This document shows, one piece after another, positions 6,322 to 9,499 of a stretch of 9,499 nucleotides of DNA (position 1 is its first letter; each line of letters opens with the position of its first letter). This DNA comes from Rhodospirillaceae bacterium (GTDB taxonomy: Bacteria > Pseudomonadota > Alphaproteobacteria > Rhodospirillales > Rhodospirillaceae): NCBI GenBank assembly GCA_016937315.1, contig JAFGWD010000096.1:1-9499 (forward strand), read 5' to 3'. The position numbers and the translations under genes are program-made. The notes under the pieces were generated by a model. That model was not told the origin of the DNA and ran no database searches. It was given only the letters and a program-made list of their open reading frames with translations.

Positions 6322-7647
6322 ATGAAACCGCGTTACGTCCAGTTGCTCCAGGATGTCGTCTTACCCCCCGTTGCCTTGGTGCGTCAGACCTTTCAGGTCG
6401 TCGATGCCGGAGACCCCGCACGAGCGGTGCATGATGCCATGGAAAAAGAGCCCTGTACGGCATCCATCAAGCCGGGAATGAGCATCGCCCTCACCGTGGG
6501 AAGCCGTGGCTTGGCCAGCCTGCCGCAACTGGTGCACGCGATTGTTCAGGAGATTCGGGATCGTGGAGCCATCCCTTTCATCGTTCCATCCATGGGCAGC
6601 CACGGCGGCGCCACGGCAGACGGCCAAACCAAGGTTCTCGCCCACCTCGGCGTGACCGAAGAAAGCGCCGGATGCCCCATTCGCTCCAGCATGGACACCG
6701 TGAACCTAGGATGCCTGGACAACGGCATGGAGGTTCACATTGATAAGCTGGCGTACGAGGCCGATGGGATCGTGGTTTTCAACCGAATCAAACCCCACAC
6801 CGAATTCCGCGCCGCCAACGAAAGCGGCCTGATCAAGATGCTCTCCATCGGCCTTGGCAAGCAATCGGGGGCCGACAACTGCCACGCCTGGGGATCGGGT
6901 TACCTGGGGCGGTCCATCGTCGAAATGGGCCGGATAAAACTCGCCAAATGCAAAATTCTGTTCGGTGTCGCCACCCTGGAAAACGCCTATGACCGCCTGT
7001 CCCGGGTAGTTGTGGTTCCTGCCGACGGCATGATCGAACGGGAACGTCCCTTGCTGGCTGAGGCCATGCGCAACATGCCGCGCCTCCCCCTTGGCCCCCT
7101 GGACCAAGCACAGGCTTCAGGGCCTCTGGACGTTTTGATCATCGGCGCGGTCGGCAAGGAATTTTCCGGCCGCGGCATGGACCCCAACATCACTGGCCGG
7201 GTTTCGACCCCGGCGATCAGCGGCGGACCGGATGTCTCACGGATTGCGGTTCTCGACGTCTCCGACGCCAGCGAAGGCAACGCGGTGGGAATCGGCATGG
7301 CCGACGTCATCACCGAGCGGCTGTTTCAGAAATTCCGCCGCGAACCCACCTACATCAACTGCATCACACTGGGAACATTGACAATGGCAGGCCTGCCAAT
7401 GGCTCTGCCCGATGATAAAAGCGTCATCCAAGCGGCGGTCAAGAGCTGCGAATCTTACACTCCAGACGCGATCACCCTGATCCGCATCCCCAACACCTTG
7501 CACCTGGAATACCTCTATGCCTCCAAAGCCTTGCTGCCATCGCTGCGGGAGCGGCCTGGGATCGAGATCCTGACCCCGCCCCAACAAATGGTCTTCGATG
7601 CCGATGGCGCTTTACTGGACCCCTGGCCGGAGCACCACAAATCATGA
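6322..7647 (+). CDS. LarA-like nickel-pincer enzyme (DUF2088, lactate racemase superfamily)
   Basis: LarA-type enzymes use the nickel-pincer nucleotide (NPN) to take a hydride from C2 of a 2-hydroxy acid and return it, causing racemisation or epimerisation. Known homologs act on lactate, malate, phenyllactate, 2-hydroxyglutarate or gluconate. The 441-residue protein shows PSMGSHGGAT (89-98), FNRIKPHTEFR (153-163), SGLIKML (168-174) and GADNCHAWGSG (183-193). I align H94, H159, K172 and H188 with H108, H174, K184 and H200 of the Lactiplantibacillus plantarum enzyme. Two of the three spacings agree within one residue (65 versus 66, 16 and 16); the other is three residues longer (13 versus 10). 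That supports true NPN binding even though the surrounding sequence is divergent. The ribosome site GAGAGGA (6308-6314) fits the ATG. The stop overlaps the larC start as ATGA, so enzyme and cofactor maturation are coupled. The substrate is unlikely to be simple lactate, given the neighbours. Another NPN-dependent reaction is possible. Confidence 0.87.
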   Translation: MKPRYVQLLQDVVLPPVALVRQTFQVVDAGDPARAVHDAMEKEPCTASIKPGMSIALTVGSRGLASLPQLVHAIVQEIRDRGAIPFIVPSMGSHGGATADGQTKVLAHLGVTEESAGCPIRSSMDTVNLGCLDNGMEVHIDKLAYEADGIVVFNRIKPHTEFRAANESGLIKMLSIGLGKQSGADNCHAWGSGYLGRSIVEMGRIKLAKCKILFGVATLENAYDRLSRVVVVPADGMIERERPLLAEAMRNMPRLPLGPLDQAQASGPLDVLIIGAVGKEFSGRGMDPNITGRVSTPAISGGPDVSRIAVLDVSDASEGNAVGIGMADVITERLFQKFRREPTYINCITLGTLTMAGLPMALPDDKSVIQAAVKSCESYTPDAITLIRIPNTLHLEYLYASKALLPSLRERPGIEILTPPQQMVFDADGALLDPWPEHHKS

Positions 7648-8882
7648 CAAAGACCAGCCACATTCACCTTGATGCCGTCGGCGGCATTGCCGGAGACATG
7701 TTCGTCGCCGCCATGCTGGATGCGATACCAAGCTTGCAGCAACGGATCTTTGCGGATTTGGCTGCTGTTCTGCCTCCCAATTGCGGCACGCCACGTCTGA
7801 ACCAAACCTTGACCGGAGGCATTGCCGCCAAGCAATTCAACCTGATTGAGGGCGCCCCTCTCCCCACAAAACGCCCTCATGACCATGCACATCAGGCTCC
7901 CCCTCCTTCTGTGCATGGTCTCCACCATCATCATGACCACCATCATGGATCAGGCACCTATGGCGAGATGCGGCAACGGATTGAAACCGCGCCTCTGACG
8001 GACGGCACAGCAAACCACGCCGCAGCCATTCTCCGTGCTCTGGCCGAGGTCGAATCAAACATCCACGGCATCGCACTGGAACAGGTTCACTTTCACGAAA
8101 TCAGCGACTGGGATTCCCTGATGGATGTGGTAGCAGCGGCCAGCATCATCGCCACGCTTTCAGATGTCACTTGGAGTGTCTCCGCCCTCCCCCTCGGTGG
8201 TGGCCTCGTGAAAACTGCACACGGCCTGTTGCCTGTCCCCGTACCTGCGGCAACCGCTCTGCTGCACGGTTATACGTGGCGTGACGACGGCATTCCCGGC
8301 GAAAGAGTCACCCCCACCGGAGCCGCGATTTTATGCCACATCACCGGCGGAGCATCGGGCATCCATCGCGGCGGCACGCTGATCACCAGCGGGTGCGGCG
8401 CAGGCAGCCGAGTCCTACCTGGAATGCCGAATATCTTGCGTGCCAGCCTGTTCGCAGACGAAGCGCAAATCGGAGCCGATGTGCTGTGCGTTCTGGAATG
8501 TGAAATCGACGACATGACCGGCGAGGAAATCGCCCAAGCCTCTGACAAACTACGTGCCTTAGCCCCAATCCGCGACGTAACCCTGATCCCCGGCATGGGA
8601 AAGAAAGGCCGCCCGCTGGTCACCCTGCGCCTGTTGGCAAGACCAGAAGACCTGGACGCCGTGATTCGCGAAGTCCTTTTGGAAACCTCTACTCTCGGGG
8701 TCCGCTGGCACAAAGCCGAGCGTCACATCCTGACACGCACGCCATATCACGGCACTCTGCGTGCCAAACACGCGCAACGCCCCAATGGCGCAACAACCAC
8801 CAAGGTCGAGAGCGACGAACTTTCCGATATCGCCACGTTGGCGGCACGCCGTGCCGCAAAATCGCGGGAGGAAAACCCATGA
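7644..8882 (+). CDS. larC: LarC, nickel-pincer cofactor nickel-insertion protein
   Basis: LarC is the CTP-dependent cyclometallase that inserts nickel into the dithio-pyridinium mononucleotide precursor to give NPN. The 412-residue protein carries the N-terminal motif HLDAVGGIAGDMF (8-20), VHFHEISDWDSLMD (148-161), the P-TPTGAA-like segment VTPTGAAIL (222-230) and, in the C-terminal domain, ECEIDDMTGEE (285-295). It is encoded as one uninterrupted frame, unlike the L. plantarum gene, which needs a programmed frameshift to join two parts. A histidine-rich stretch at residues 79-101 has 11 His in 23 residues, including HHHHDHHH (94-101); it is a likely nickel storage or delivery loop. The codons for it include a repeated 10-mer, CCACCATCAT (7922-7931 and 7937-7946). 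The ATG overlaps the stop of the LarA-like gene, and the TGA overlaps the larE start, so the order enzyme-LarC-LarE is translationally coupled. Confidence 0.93.
   Translation: MTKTSHIHLDAVGGIAGDMFVAAMLDAIPSLQQRIFADLAAVLPPNCGTPRLNQTLTGGIAAKQFNLIEGAPLPTKRPHDHAHQAPPPSVHGLHHHHDHHHGSGTYGEMRQRIETAPLTDGTANHAAAILRALAEVESNIHGIALEQVHFHEISDWDSLMDVVAAASIIATLSDVTWSVSALPLGGGLVKTAHGLLPVPVPAATALLHGYTWRDDGIPGERVTPTGAAILCHITGGASGIHRGGTLITSGCGAGSRVLPGMPNILRASLFADEAQIGADVLCVLECEIDDMTGEEIAQASDKLRALAPIRDVTLIPGMGKKGRPLVTLRLLARPEDLDAVIREVLLETSTLGVRWHKAERHILTRTPYHGTLRAKHAQRPNGATTTKVESDELSDIATLAARRAAKSREENP
8866..8872 (+). promoter_or_regulatory. Ribosome binding site for larE inside the end of larC
   Basis: GGGAGGA is a near-ideal Shine-Dalgarno sequence 6 bases before the larE ATG at 8879. 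It lets larE start independently as well as by coupling to larC termination. Confidence 0.7.
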
Positions 8883-9499
8883 GCCGAGTCATTGCCGCCG
8901 AGCAGAACTTGCACTCCGTACTGTCATCCTATGGCCCCTTGGCAATTGCCGTCAGTGGCGGCATCGACAGCCTTCTGCTTGCCACCCTGGCTCACCGATG
9001 GCTGGAAAATGCACCCGTGATCTGCCACGCAGAATCCCCTGCCGTCCCCGCATTGGCAACGCAGCGCGTACATGCTTTTGCCCTGGCCGAAGGATGGACA
9101 CTTCAAATTTTTTCGGCTGGTGAGTTCGACGATCCCGCCTATCGCGCCAATCTCTACAACCGCTGCTATTTTTGCAAAACCTGCCTTTACAAGACCTTAC
9201 GCGCCAAAACCAACCGCCTCATTGCCTCGGGGACCAATCTCGACGATCTGACGGATTATCGGCCCGGCCTAATCGCAGCACGCGAGCAAAAAGTCGTGCA
9301 TCCGTACGTCGAGGCGGGAATCGATAAAGAAACCATTCGCTCCCTGGCCCGGCGGAAAGGCCTACGTGATCTGGCAAAACTGCCCGCCCAACCGTGCCTT
9401 GCCAGCCGTGTGGAAACCGGCATCACAATCACCGAAGACGACCTGACCTTCGTTGACCGGCTGGAAGAACACCTGCGCCGTGACCTCGGCATCCACAAA
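8879..9499 (+). CDS. larE: LarE, ATP-dependent pincer-cofactor sulfur transferase (3' partial)
   Basis: LarE adenylates the carboxylates of the pyridinium-3,5-biscarboxylic acid mononucleotide made by LarB and replaces them with thiocarboxylates. The first 207 residues are visible and the frame is still open at the window end; the family is about 270 long. The PP-loop SGGIDS (26-31) binds ATP. Further matches are SGTNLDD (117-123), DYRPGL-AA (126-134), YVEAGIDKETIRSLAR (143-158) and PCLASR (172-177). Some LarE proteins, such as that of L. plantarum, lose the sulfur of a single cysteine. Here C96 and C99 in RCYFCK plus C173 in PCLASR give the three-cysteine pattern linked to [4Fe-4S]-dependent LarE, with an extra C102. 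The protein should then be catalytic and not sacrificial; this is inference from the motif. The segment after PCLASR reads VETG where PYG is usual. Start: ATGA overlap with larC and a strong ribosome site. Confidence 0.92.
   Translation, partial: MSRVIAAEQNLHSVLSSYGPLAIAVSGGIDSLLLATLAHRWLENAPVICHAESPAVPALATQRVHAFALAEGWTLQIFSAGEFDDPAYRANLYNRCYFCKTCLYKTLRAKTNRLIASGTNLDDLTDYRPGLIAAREQKVVHPYVEAGIDKETIRSLARRKGLRDLAKLPAQPCLASRVETGITITEDDLTFVDRLEEHLRRDLGIHK

Noticed and set aside
6322..7647. Naming the LarA-like gene larA (lactate racemase)
   Set aside because: The cofactor residues fit, but the sequence is divergent and the neighbours do not point to lactate, so the symbol would imply an unsupported substrate.

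Overview
The window reads as one long plus-strand catabolic gene cluster from a moderately GC-rich bacterium, probably a proteobacterium. The basis is the Bug/TctC-type binding protein, the complete tripartite tricarboxylate transporter (TTT) and the codon choice; the lineage cannot be fixed more closely. Nine genes are present, all on the same strand. The first is cut at its 5' end and the last at its 3' end. No regulator, mobile element, tRNA, rRNA or CRISPR array is visible, and no gap exceeds about 170 bases.

Layout. (1) Positions 2-3096 encode a TTT uptake system in the order TctC (periplasmic binding protein), TctB (four-helix small subunit) and TctA (large permease). (2) 3247-4611 encodes a fumarase/adenylosuccinate-lyase superfamily enzyme of unknown substrate. 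(3) 4778-6258 encodes a two-subunit UxaA-family hydro-lyase (or sulfo-lyase), made of a small SAF-domain protein and a large catalytic protein. (4) 6322-9499 encodes a LarA-like (DUF2088) enzyme followed by LarC (nickel insertion) and LarE (sulfur insertion). These last three are joined by two 4-base ATGA stop/start overlaps.

How the genes may work together. LarC and LarE make the nickel-pincer nucleotide (NPN) cofactor of lactate racemase. The neighbouring LarA-like protein keeps three His and one Lys at spacings like those of the Ni/NPN-binding and catalytic residues of LarA. The cluster therefore looks like an import-and-degrade pathway for a chiral 2-hydroxy acid, in which an NPN enzyme sets the C2 configuration and a UxaA-type lyase and a fumarase-family lyase perform eliminations. 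The substrate is not determined by the sequence. Options include sugar acids, hydroxy- or alkoxy-dicarboxylates, and sulfolactate-like compounds (SuyAB is a UxaA-family enzyme). LarB, the remaining NPN biosynthesis enzyme, is not in the window.

Each of the four longer intergenic gaps holds at least one strong stem-loop without a U-tract, and one gap also holds a perfect 16-bp palindrome just upstream of a ribosome binding site. These suggest segmental mRNA processing or differential expression within one long transcript, plus a possible operator.
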